A stretch of DNA of 64,000 nt from Hanleya hanleyi (lineage: Eukaryota > Mollusca > Polyplacophora > Lepidopleurida > Hanleyidae). The notes beneath the pieces are model-generated. The model searched no databases, was not told the origin of the DNA, and saw nothing but the letters and a program-made list of their open reading frames with translations. The stretch spans positions 1 through 64,000 of the forward strand of contig JAVTVY010025348.1 of the NCBI GenBank assembly GCA_036873755.1, read 5' to 3'. The position numbers and the translations under genes were made by a program. Of the stretch, positions 9,170-18,206 are shown piece by piece. The first letter of the stretch is position 1; every line of letters begins with the position of its first letter.

Positions 9170-9621
9170 TATACCATACCGGTTCAGCAGCAACAACCCG
9201 ACCCCATACAGCGGGTCCCCTTCATACCATCAGTCCCAGAATATCACCCAACTGTGAAGGACCAACCCAAACCTGTACAAGGGAATGAGCACAACGTGAA
9301 CTCGAGGCTATGGAAGGATTTGTTCAAACAAAGTATGGAAGCCGAGATGAGTGAGACGTTGTAGACCACAGAAAACAAGTTTTCAATTTTAGCCCATAAC
9401 ACATTGGCACCCAGACTACGACGGGCTTTATGTCGGCAGTATATCGACGTCGTGACCCATATAAAATTGCTGGACAAGAACCCAGTCCATATGGAAATCG
9501 AAAGAACATCGTCGATGTTGAAAACCTCGAGCATGAACTGGAAAGCGGCGTATGTCGGAGCAATAGCACAAAAGAAACATTTGTTCGAATGCATCATTAA
9601 GACCAAAAGCGTCCCACTATA
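9170..9621 (+). pseudogene. W-domain ORF of the virus-like element (right copy)
   Basis: A Gln-rich linker (VQQQQPDPIQRVPFIP) leads to VKDQPKPVQGNEH and NSRLWKDLFKQSM. A frameshift after EH, a TAG near 9363 and a small deletion break it. The second half is open in one frame: LAPRLRRALCRQY, LLDKNPVHMEIERTSSML and AIAQKKHLFE, ending at 9622. Where the left copy has a stop, this copy has Leu. Together the two copies show a helical domain of roughly 120-150 residues. It lies directly behind the ATPase. Confidence 0.5.
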
Positions 9622-9649
9622 AATAGCCCACATGGCTCCATCTTCCTCA

Positions 9650-9964
9650 GCGGGTGGTTGGATGGGTTCAGGTTCCTTTTGCTTCAATGCATTTCGCTGA
9701 GAAGCAAAAGGAACTTGATAATGTGATGCCTAGCACTGTAATATCACTTGTCTTTATTGCACCATGTAAGCGTCGTGTCTGTGTCTTGTGCGCTGTCCTC
9801 AGTGTTTTATAGGGTGCATGGAGGGTGTCTGGTTCCATGCTGCTTCAAAGATTTCTTCTTTGAAGTAGCAGGAACACAACTGAGCTGGGTGGTGCTTAGT
9901 TGATTCGTCGTTATATAGCTGAAATATTCTTCAAAGCGACGTTAAATTCTATTCACTCACTCAC
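9650..9964 (+). repeat. Hairpin-rich SINE-like repeat, copy 1, with 12-bp target duplication
   Basis: It is flanked by CCATCTTCCTCA at 9638-9649 and 9965-9976. The matching site in the left arm (7571-7582) is unoccupied, proving insertion. The body has two internal hairpins, GTTCCTTTTGCTTC... with GAAGCAAAAGGAAC and CTTCAAAGATTTCTTCTTTG. It ends in the AACGTTAAATTCTATTCACTCACTCAC-type tail. Copies occur at 32861-33168 (minus) and 56597-56912. Confidence 0.85.
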
Positions 9965-9983
9965 CCATCTTCCTCATTTCACC

Positions 9984-10181
9984 ATGAGCACTATCGAGTC
10001 CACCTTGTTTGAACCCGACAACGAGGATATTCTAGCCAATGTCGATGCTATTATTGATACAGCTCAAGGTGGGACCACCGATGCCTGTCAGTACCAATGC
10101 ATGCGTTGTCATCTTATCATGCTCATAGATGACATCCAATGGGTGACAGGGTATGTCTTCTGCTACATAAGAAACAGATAG
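9984..10181 (+). pseudogene. 99-aa ORF of the virus-like element, truncated right copy
   Basis: It begins MSTIESTLFEPDNEDILANV and follows the left copy through IDDIQWVTG, then leaves the homologous frame and stops. The 3' third is deleted between 10190 and the GGGCGTT module. The SINE insertion (9650-9964) sits between its TATA box (9618-9626) and its ATG, separating promoter from gene. Confidence 0.6.
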
Positions 10182-10189
10182 TACCCATT

Positions 10190-10310
10190 TCGATGAATTA
10201 ATGTCATTTCCATGGAATATCTAGAAAATCATATCTTCTGAGCTATTTCACCAGGGCGTTGAAGCGTTATGCCGGGCGTTCACGGGCGTTAAAAGCAAGT
10301 GTATCCCAAA
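10190..10310 (+). promoter_or_regulatory. GGGCGTT-box module (right copy 1)
   Basis: AGGGCGTTGAAGCGTT, GCCGGGCGTTCA and CGGGCGTTAAAAGCAAGTGT follow each other at about 10-13 base spacing, 40 bases before the zinc-finger ORF. The core TATAAAAG of the left copy is reduced to TTAAAAGC here. Confidence 0.5.
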
Positions 10311-10341
10311 AGACGTGCACAGTCGATGTTCAACCGTCAAC

Positions 10342-10896
10342 ATGGATTATACATGATCTGAGTGTGAACGCACATTCAACAGACGTTACGAGATGATGCG
10401 ACACCAGAAGACTTTCCATCCAGGTTCCGAGGAGCCCACTGAGGCGGATGCTGATAGAGACTGCTGAGAGTCCACCGGCGATACCGAACCAGAGACTGCT
10501 GAGAGCCTATCTACTGATATGGGGAGCTTGATCTCAGATAGTTAGGCTACATCCCAGGGAAGTGAGGAATAACCAACCTTTTGGGATCGTATTGTGCATG
10601 AAGCTATTAACAGATATGCTGCGATTATCGAAGATGCCGGGCAGGACGGGCGTACACCCAAATGCGCCCAGGCAACAGGAAAACAGCCATGGCCATCTAT
10701 GAACAGTATACCCTGCTGCTGCTTGAAATGAACGGCGATCCCATTGCACAGGCCCATCATGAAGACCCAGCGTCACTTGGAAGATGGTATGGCGTTACCA
10801 CTCACCGAGGCCCTGGAAAATGCGATCAGAATGCGCAAACAACTGTTTCAGGACATGCTGCTTGAACAATATCCTGGCCTGCCCAATGAGGAATAG
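10342..10896 (+). pseudogene. Zinc-finger plus W-domain protein of the virus-like element
   Basis: From the ATG the frame reads MDYT, a TGA, SECERTFNRRYEMMRHQKTF, HPGSEEP. The finger has the same C-x2-C-x12-H-x4-H spacing and RTFxRRxxMxRH wording as the ATPase finger. An acidic linker follows, then a second helical domain starting FWDRIVHEAINRYAAIIED. It continues through AMAIYEQYTLLLLEMNGDP, and in another frame LEDGMALPLTEALENAIRMR to LPNEE and a stop at 10894-10896. The W...DP...EAI...RK.L pattern repeats that of the ORF at 9170, so the two are probably paralogues. At least three stops or frameshifts are present. Confidence 0.5.
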
Positions 10897-10917
10897 AACA
10901 TACGGATCAGAGCGAAC

Positions 10918-11043
10918 ATGACCGAAGATGAAAGTTTCTCAAACGACAGTTTCTGATTGGGCAAGAGTCTACTTGAATTGCAAACATACCCAACGCACCT
11001 CTCCCAGCGTGGCTATGATGTACTGGAGGGGATAATAAAATGA
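10918..11043 (+). pseudogene. Small ORF with in-frame TGA (MTED family, copy 1)
   Basis: ATG-led frame of 41 codons, MTEDESFSNDSF, TGA, then LGKSLLELQTYPTHLSQRGY, closing at TGA 11041-11043. A diverged copy at 11291 keeps the same frame and the same TGA at codon 13. I recognise no family. Confidence 0.35.
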
Positions 11044-11094
11044 TTGACCTGTCATCCTTGTTGTTCTCTCACCTGTCTACATTATGGAGTCAAG

Positions 11095-11285
11095 GCATTA
11101 TGCTAGGGCGTTAAGGTGTTCAGATGAAGCGTTGAGACGGGCGTCACTGCATTTCGATGAATTAGTGACAACTCCATGGAATATCTAGAAAATCATAGCT
11201 TCAGGGCTAATTCACCGGGGCGTTAAAGTGTTGAACTAGACGTTGGTGGGCGTTACTGTCCATAAAAGCAAGCATATCCTAAAGT
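11095..11285 (+). promoter_or_regulatory. GGGCGTT-box module (right copy 2)
   Basis: It has boxes TAGGGCGTTAAGG, GAAGCGTTGAGACGGGCGTC, GGGGCGTTAAAGTG and GGGCGTTACTGTCC, then ATAAAAGCAAGCATATCC just before the second MTED ORF. The central CATGGAATATCTAGAAAATC block is shared with the other two modules. Confidence 0.5.
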
Positions 11286-11290
11286 CGTAC

Positions 11291-11410
11291 ATGGCCGAAG
11301 ATCGAATTTTCACAAACGACGGCTTCTGATTGGACAAGAGCCTACGAGAATTGTAAACATACCCAACGCGGCTCCCCCAGCATGGGTATGATGTACTGGA
11401 GGAGATATGG
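11291..11410 (+). pseudogene. Small ORF with in-frame TGA (MTED family, copy 2)
   Basis: MAEDRIFTNDGF, TGA, LDKSLREL, TAA, TYPTRLPQHGYDVLEEI. It parallels the ORF at 10918, including the codon-13 TGA, and adds a TAA. Confidence 0.35.
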
Positions 11411-11429
11411 CCATACAGCAAGAGAATGG

Positions 11430-11750
11430 GAATCCCCTGGTCATAGGTGGAGGGTTTTTTTGCACCAATAGTGGACCCCAAATCATCCATGATTCTCCAT
11501 GGTTTAGGTGTAAAGTCCGTGTTTCGCTTTTTCTATATTTTCAGGGACAAATCCTAATTTTACATGCAACCCTGCAGATGCCACCATAATCATTTCCCTG
11601 GATGATTCCCCTTGGTTCAGGCGTAATGTCCGTGTTCTGTGTTTTATATGTTCAAACCAAATCCTAAATTTGCATACACCCACTAACCCACCCTGCCTCT
11701 CTCGGCAGGCCCGATCCGCTGAGAACCGATATTAGCCCCTCTAGACCTGG
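11430..11750. repeat. Diverged two-unit duplication, no gene
   Basis: A block of about 120 bases is repeated twice: GATTCTCCATGGTTTAGGTG...CAAATCCTAATTTTACAT, and GATTCCCCTTGGTTCAGGCG...CAAATCCTAAATTTGCAT. The role is unknown. Confidence 0.5.
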
Positions 11751-12026
11751 TTGAGACTAAGATAACCTTCACAGTGCAAATCATGTGTGAACTAAGATAA
11801 CCTCTACAGGGCAAACCATATGTGAACTAAGAAAGCCTCTATAGTATAGTTCAAACCATGTGCGGACTAAGATAACCTATATCGTGCAAACCATGGGCGA
11901 ATTAAGATAACTTCTACAGTGCAAACGATATGTGAAGGCTCTATAGTATAAACCATGTACGGACTAATACAACCTCTAAAATGCAAACCATATATGAAAT
12001 AAGATAACTTCTACAGTGCAAACCCC
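11750..12026. repeat. Minisatellite, about 8 units of ~36 bp
   Basis: The unit resembles ACTAAGATAACCTCTACAGT followed by GCAAACCATATGTGA. Units are imperfect and vary in length, and some lose part of the sequence. Confidence 0.75.
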
Positions 12027-12209
12027 TGGTTGGCAAGGGACTACATTATGTCCGCGGAGGCTTCTCCCCGTAAGCGACCGCATCACCGCCGAACATGACT
12101 GCGTCACCGCAGAGGAATACATCACGTGACCGAAAGTGCCTTTGCCGAACTATATTGAACTTGACCTTTCCTTTGGATTAAACCATTCTTTACATCACAA
12201 CCTTGCGCC

Positions 12210-12965
12210 CTTCCTGACTAAAAGTGGTTTGGCCCAAAAGAGAGTTCAAGTTGAGGGTTAATACGCTTTGCACACTACTAACCTCTTGCATTGGATATAA
12301 GTATACTAAATCTATCGCAACCAGTATTTTGGTTGGAACTTATACACGTCTGGAGGATATAGTTTTGATTTTATCATGTTATCAGCATGCGATATGTATC
12401 GCCAAATTTGAGACCTAAATCCTGATGAATGGACCTAAATACAGAGAGCTGAGATGGCTAAAAAAGCCGACCAGAAGATAGTCCTGGGTACACTGGGACA
12501 GTACGTTATTAAATAATCAAAGCTAGAAAAGGTTGACCCTACAGTACTCGCTGGACCTCACCAAGAGCAATTGAAACAATCTACCATATTGACAGGAGTA
12601 CCCTCCCTCCAGCAAAACGTGCTGAAAACCCTCTCTCAGCACCAGGTATTTCGTGGTTAAGGAATTGCCTATAAGCACACCATCATCGAATACGTCTATT
12701 TTTACTCCCAAACTGCATTTACTCTGAAAGATTTATTTAAGAATCACAAAATGGTTTCTCAAGGAAAGATGTATTTCTCTTTCAACCACTCGTAACGATA
12801 TTACCAAAAGTGTACTGGACACTCAAAATGCATAGAGCCCATACATAGCTGGTTATAGAAGCTGCATGCAACACCAATTTTTTTTTTGAGGGCCCTTTAG
12901 GAGATACAAGCATTTTGGGTAAGGTATTGCGTCACTTTTTTTTCTAAAAGTTCTGGCGCTGAATA
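12210..12965 (+). pseudogene. Heavily decayed Penelope-like RT fragment, plus strand
   Basis: Plus-strand frames preserve scraps of the RT seen in the other copies: GYKYTKSIAT near 12285, KYRELRW near 12440, FLKERCISLSTTRND near 12755, SPYIAGYRSCMQH near 12840, and GPFRRYKHFG. Stops and frameshifts are everywhere. Its orientation is opposite to the copies at 14-20 kb. It abuts a minus-oriented 3' fragment (13003-13518), a head-on arrangement typical of Penelope-like clusters. Confidence 0.6.
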
Positions 12966-13002
12966 TATGTGGACATTGATAACTTAAATTTTTTATGGAA
13001 AT

Positions 13003-13518
13003 ACAAGCGTCTAGTCCATCATTCACAATTCAGCCGTCGTCCATTAAAGAATATCCGCGTCCATAATCCATATCCATATCCATATAACAGTATTAGCACC
13101 AAATTGAAAAAGACAATCTTAGTATACATAAACATAGGCTAGTTTCCTGCAAGAGAGAAGCGGTCAACAGTTTTCAATGACGCCGACAAGACATGTTCCA
13201 AAAATATAAAATCCGTATCGCTGATCAGTATTCTTAATCCATAATAATCGTTCTAAAGTCGTTATCTAGAGAATGATGTATCTCAGTCACGCTTTGATTG
13301 TGACTGTTCATATGAGCACCATGAGGATCTTGAAATACATGGGTCCATACGGCCCCTAGCCCCGGGTTAAGCGGAATTAGACACAAAGTTACCAAACGTA
13401 ACACCATAGATCTTGCACGCTACGTTCGTATTTTGCTATCAGCATGCGATATGTATCGCCAAATTTGAGAAACTTTGAGTGGAGGCGCTTGGAGGAATAG
13501 CCCTGTTTTCTGCAATGT
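13003..13518 (-). repeat. Penelope-like 3' end fragment (pseudo-LTR copy 1)
   Basis: It is homologous to 14304-14830 and 17690-18215. It covers the 3' UTR and the last codons of RT, read on the minus strand, and breaks off at the word GCCCTGTTTTCTGCAATGTC. The most diverged of the three copies. Confidence 0.75.
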
Positions 13519-13920
13519 CGCTTAATTAGCGACAGGTCCGATAGAGGAGCGGTTATTAAGTCTGAGTTTTAATCAGATTGGTAAGACAGTAAAGTCGATC
13601 AGGGTGAAATGCCTTATACCTCCATTCGCCCGAAGTTGGGCGACTAAGGGCTTGTGACGAACGTAGATGAATGGATGGGGTAGCTGTCGAGTTCACCACT
13701 CGACACCAGTCACAATTAGGCGCACTCATCACGGTGTAGGCCGGGTAAAGGTATTCAATGAAGTGCTAGTCACAGACATCACGGTCTTTATTCTCATAGA
13801 CGTAACCTGTGCCTCGGGTGTAAGGGGAAGGACAGATCATAGGACTCCCGACATGGCTGATGAAATGACGCGCGATGAATGATACACCCAGTTACTGACT
13901 TTAGTATTTATAGCTGCATT
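13519..13920. other. Hairpin-rich unassigned stretch
   Basis: It holds three short perfect or near-perfect stem-loops: GTCGCTTAATTAGCGAC near 13524, CGCCCGAAGTTGGGCG near 13627 and GTCGAGTTCACCACTCGAC near 13686. An open frame of 71 codons (13667-13882) shows no family signature. It may be part of a small unidentified element. Confidence 0.35.
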
Positions 13921-14303
13921 GGTTATTCCGGTTGCTCATGCGCAGCACTACTCCTGATCTCCCACTACTCTAGGACGGAAGCCTGGGTCCAGGCATCGCA
14001 TTCGGTGGAATCCTCATGTCTCTAGGCCCTCTGGTTCTTGGTCCAGTGTTCCACTTTCGATTGCGCATACTCTGTCAATCCCCCCTCCTCATAATACTCT
14101 AGTAATATTTCCCTCCCCACCTTACTCTAGGGCGACAAAAACTGGGTCCAGGCGTTTCATTCGGTGAAATCTCATGTCCCTAGACAATCTGATTCTCGGT
14201 ACAGTGTTTCACTTCCGATTGCGCATGGTCAGCCCTATTTATCACCAACGCTACTCTAGGGCGAAAGCCTGGATCCAGGCATCTCACACGGTGAAATTCC
14301 CAT
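13921..14303. repeat. Tandem array, left part (about 3 units of ~120 bp)
   Basis: Units carry TACTCTAGG, then AAGCCTGGGTCCAGGCATC, a TTCGGTGGAAT block, CATGTCTCTAGGCCCTCTGG and CACTTCCGATTGCGCAT. The array breaks off in mid-unit at ...GAAATTCCCAT (14303) and resumes at ATGTCTCTAGG in 20453, with the Penelope-like cluster between. Confidence 0.75.
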
Positions 14304-14704
14304 TACAAGCGTCTGGTCCGTCATTCGTAATTCAGCCGTAGTCCATTAGAGAATATCCGCGTCCATAATACAAAGACCTATTTCATATTCCATATAACAG
14401 TATTGGCACCAAATTCAAAAAGACAATCATAGTATACATAAACATTTGCAGGCTTGTTTCCTGCAAGAGAGAAGCGGTCAACAGTTTTCAATGATGCCGG
14501 CAAGGCATGATGTTCCAAAAATATCAAATCTGTATCGCTGATCAGTATTCTTAATCCATAATATTCGGTGAAAAGTCGTCATCTAAAGAATGATGTATCT
14601 CAGTCACGCTTTGATTGTGACTGTTCATATGAGTACCATGAGGATCTTGAAGTACATGGGTTCATACGGCCCCTAGCCCCGGGTTAAGCGGAATTAGACA
14701 CAAG
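14304..14704 (-). repeat. 3' UTR / pseudo-LTR of Penelope-like copy A
   Basis: Homologous to 13003-13450 and 17690-18120. It starts at ACAAGCGTCTGGTCCGTCAT on the plus strand and includes the CATACGGCCCCTAGCCCCGG block. The RT stop codon follows at 14705. Confidence 0.8.
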
Positions 14705-16668
14705 TTACGAAACGTAACGCCATAGATCTTGCATGCTACGCTCGTATTTTGCTATCAGCATGCGATATGTATCGCCAAATTTGAGAAACTTTGAGTGGAG
14801 GCGCTTGGTGGTGTAGCCCTGTTTCTGCAACAATGTTTTGTGACGTTGATTAAAATCGTCACATTTAACACAGGATCTAGCAAATGCTACTAGGCGTGAT
14901 ATGTATACGCCATATGCAGGTCCCACTGGAATATTACTATCCAGAAAGGGATAGTGTACGATGTCAAAATTGTAATCATCTCTTTTTTCATACAGTCGAC
15001 GAGAGGGAAGGCCCGCTTCATTTTTATAGAGATATAGGTCTAAATACGATGTGCCTGTAGGGTTATCTGTAGTTTCCTTCAAATCCAGTGACGGTGGATA
15101 TATATCCTTCACTGCGTCATTTATATAGCGATTATCCACAGCGAGAAGATCGTCTATATAGCGTTTGATGAATGAGAAGGAACGGGCTTTGAATGGATCG
15201 GTTTTTGAAAGCGCTTGCATATAGTCATATTCATAAGAGAACAGATATAGGTCAGCCAATAGGGGTGCACAATTAGTACCCATTGGAATACCTATATGTT
15301 GTTGATATATTGTGTTGCCAAATTTCACATAGATATTTTTAATGAGAAATTCAAGCAACTCTATAAACAAAGAAACATCCCATGAATGATATCTCTTGTA
15401 TGTGGTAGAGCTAAAGAATGCTTTATGGCTTCCGACATTAATATATCTACGATCAGTTTTCTTGAACACAGATACTATTAATGAACTTAGACGGTCAATA
15501 AGGTCCTGATGAGGGATTGTGGTATAGAGAGTTGAGAAATCCCATGTGGATACATGTCTATACGGTATGTGACCTTTTGACCTTCCGTAAGACATTTTGA
15601 GTTTTTCAATATCCACAGACATTCAACGCCAGAGTTTTTAGAAATAGTGGCGCAATACCTTTCCCAAAATGCTTTTACCTCCTGAAGGGCCCTCGTCAAC
15701 AGGGTTGAAAGAAGCTTGGTTGTGCAGCTTCTAGAACCAGCTATGAATCTAGCTTTGTATGGTGATTTATGCATTTTGGGAGTCCAGTATACTTTTGGTA
15801 TATCGTTATGTTTGATTGGAAGACAAATACCTCTTTCCTTGAGAAACGTTTTGTGATTGTTAAATAAATCTTCCAGAGTAAAGGCAGTTTGAGAGTAAGT
15901 AGACGTATTTGATGACGATATGTTTACACTCAATTCTTCAAGTACCTGGTAATAGTAATATTTACATATGAATATTATATTATTTGGAGCTTTGTCTGCT
16001 GGGACTATGACGAATTTACTCTGGAGAGTTGCTAGAATTTCTTGCGAATTGGGGCTTCTCAGTACTTGTTTTGCTTGGGGAAGGATACTTCTGTCAATAT
16101 GGCGGATTGTTTCAACAACCTTGTTCTTGATGAGGTCCAGCCAATCATCGAGTACTGTTGGTTCAACTTTTTCTCGCTTAGACCAATCAATAACGTACTG
16201 TTCCAAAGCAGACAGGACTACCTTCTGGTCGGCCTTCAGATTTATATTTCTCGGTTCTCTATATTTAGGTCCCTTCATCAGGAGTAATCTTAGGTCCTTA
16301 TCACTCACCACATCAAGGTCACCAGTCACAACATTTTTGCATGGTGTATAGATAAAGTTCGACGATTCACAATCACAACTATCGCCCCCCGACGTGTATA
16401 AGTTCCAGTCAAACTCCTTGACAGCATTAGAGTAATTGAATATTTTGGTGGCTATAGATTTAGTATACTTATATGAAATGCAAGGATGTTCTGTGAACTT
16501 AAAATAGTTTGGTACAGTATTGCGTATCTCTGGATCATTCAGGATTTGAGGTAAATTAATAATGTCCAGTCCTTTATCTAAGTAGTTGAGTTTCAAGAAA
16601 AGCCGATCTTGGGATGTTCGATTATGTTCACTGGACGATACAACCGAAAATACGCTATATCTTGACAT
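14705..16668 (-). pseudogene. Penelope-like reverse transcriptase, copy A (frameshifted)
   Basis: The upstream part (16668 to about 15600) holds the linker with the CxC motif (GGDSCDCESS; the codons of CDC are at 16369-16377). RT N-terminal motifs follow: KFVIVPADKAPNNIIF, KVYWTPKMHK and ARFIAGSRSCTTK. A frameshift near 15600 leads to the downstream part with STWDFSTLYTTIPH, GIPMGTNCAPLLADL, YIDDLL (15143-15160) and TSYLDLYLY. These are the A, B, C and later motifs of Penelope-like, telomerase-related RTs. The total of about 640 codons is typical for a Naiad RT part. Motifs are otherwise intact, so decay is moderate. Length before the palm motifs would accommodate the insertion-in-fingers region. 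Confidence 0.85.
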
Positions 16669-17713
16669 ACTTTAGAGATTTTGGGTGGTATTATATTTCC
16701 TGAGGACGCAGATTGTTGTATATCTCTGGCTATATGGTTTAAAGCTCTCAGAGGTAACGCATACAGAACTGTACGTAAGCTATGTGTACTATTGGGTGTG
16801 TTAGTTAAACCCACTAAGTAATTTAAAGTGATATGATCGTGAATCATCGCACTATTAAACTTTCTCCAACCATGGCTGCGAGGTCTCCGTTGATGGGATT
16901 TAAATAGCTGGGTAATATTCGATATATCTGAACGGCGGTTTGTAACATTGCCGATCCCACTGACATTATCATTTAAACCATACGGAAACACTGACTCAAG
17001 TTCTAGCATCCAGAATAGTTCCCGCTCTCGGATTTTTCTCTCAAATCCAAAGAGGGAATCCTTGGTAGATGGATAGACGACGTCTATGATCTGAATACTA
17101 AAGTTGTCCCAGCCATGGTCGGGTCCAGAAAAATGCTTACCTATGAGCAATTGCTTTTTCCTAACGGATTTTCTGTGACCATTCACCCTAAGATGGAGTC
17201 TTTGGGTGGTCTTGCCAACATACTGTTGACCACACTTCTTACAGGAAACTAAATAAATAAAGTTTGTAGTAAAACAACTAAGATCAACATACGAGTTTAC
17301 AGAATATGAGTTACCAGTTAACGCGGAACTAATGACGCTGAAGTATTAAAGAGTGGACACGTGAGACATCCACGGTGTCCACATATAGAAATCTTGAAAT
17401 TATTACATGTAGAATTCGGTTCTAAACAATCGTCAAGCGCAATGTCACAAGGTTTGATGTCGTGGCCTTGCTTTGCGGTCAGAAATATATCTGTCATTTG
17501 GATTGAAAAAGGTCTTAGTGCATTTCGAAGTATTAGAGACTCGGCCGAGAAACCTGCTCTAAGGTTCCTCGGGTCTGTCTTACTATATTTTCTTTCTGTT
17601 GTATCCATTATGAGTGTTGGGTGTGCAGAGGCCCGGCCTCGGAGACAACTTGTCCACCAGCAGAATCCAGGCATACACGGGTTAAAATTACAAGCGTCTG
17701 GTCCGTCATTCAT
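16593..17713 (-). pseudogene. N-terminal GIY-YIG endonuclease region, copy A (frameshifted)
   Basis: Read leftward, an N-terminal part has TTERKYSKTDPRNL and ends CGHRGCLTCPLFNTSAS. After a frameshift near 17325 comes the nuclease: NFIYLVSCKKCGQQYVGK (FIYL at 17250-17261, YVG at 17214-17222), then TTQRLHLRVNGHRKS. This gives the CCHH zinc motif (C-x2-C...H...H) woven into GIY-YIG that marks Penelope-like nucleases. RERELFWMLELESVFPYGLN follows, with the conserved Glu region and the YGLN ending. Another frameshift near 16640 joins it to the RT frame. The nuclease nicks target DNA to prime reverse transcription. Confidence 0.8.
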
Positions 17714-18206
17714 AATTCAGCCGTCGTCCATTAGAGAATATTCGCGTCCATAATCCAAAGACCTATTCCATATTCCATATAACAGTATTGGCACCAAATT
17801 CAAAAAGACAATCATAGTATACATAAACATAGGCTTGTTTCCTGCAAGAGAGAAGCGGTCAACAGTTTTCAATGATGCCGGCAAGACATCATGATGTTCC
17901 CAAAATATCAAATCCATATCGCTGATCAGTATTCTTAATCCATAATATTCGTTGTAAAGTCGTCATCTAAAGAATGATGTATTTCAGTCACGCTTTGATT
18001 GTGACTGTTCATATGAGTACCATGAGGATCTTGAAGTACATGGATTCATACGGCCCCTAGCCCCGGGTTAAGCGGAATTAGACACAAGTTACGAAACGTA
18101 GCGCCATAGATCTTGCACGCTACGTTGTATTTTGCTATCAGCATGCGATATGTATCGCCAAATTTGAGAAACTTTGAGTGGAGGCGCTTGGTGGAATAGC
18201 CCTGTT
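17690..18206 (-). repeat. 3' UTR / pseudo-LTR of Penelope-like copy B
   Basis: Near-identical to 14304-14704, starting at the same ACAAGCGTCTGGTCCGTCAT word. Being immediately upstream of copy A's ORF, it gives A flanking direct repeats. Confidence 0.8.

Larger units (their letters stand above)
9088..10490 (+). mobile_element. Right arm of the inverted pair (virus-like element, downstream genes)
   Basis: This region continues from the ATPase C-terminus and is mirrored at 6860-8174. Compared with the left arm it carries a 315-bp SINE-like insertion (9650-9964). It has lost about 190 bases after position 10190, removing the 3' end of the 99-aa ORF and part of the GGGCGTT module. Divergence between arms, with several indels, shows the duplication is old. 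Confidence 0.8.

Noticed and set aside
6860..10490. Classic 1.3-kb terminal inverted repeats of a Polinton
   Set aside because: The inner edge of the repeat cuts the ATPase coding region and the arms themselves hold several genes. No polymerase, integrase or capsid gene was found between them.
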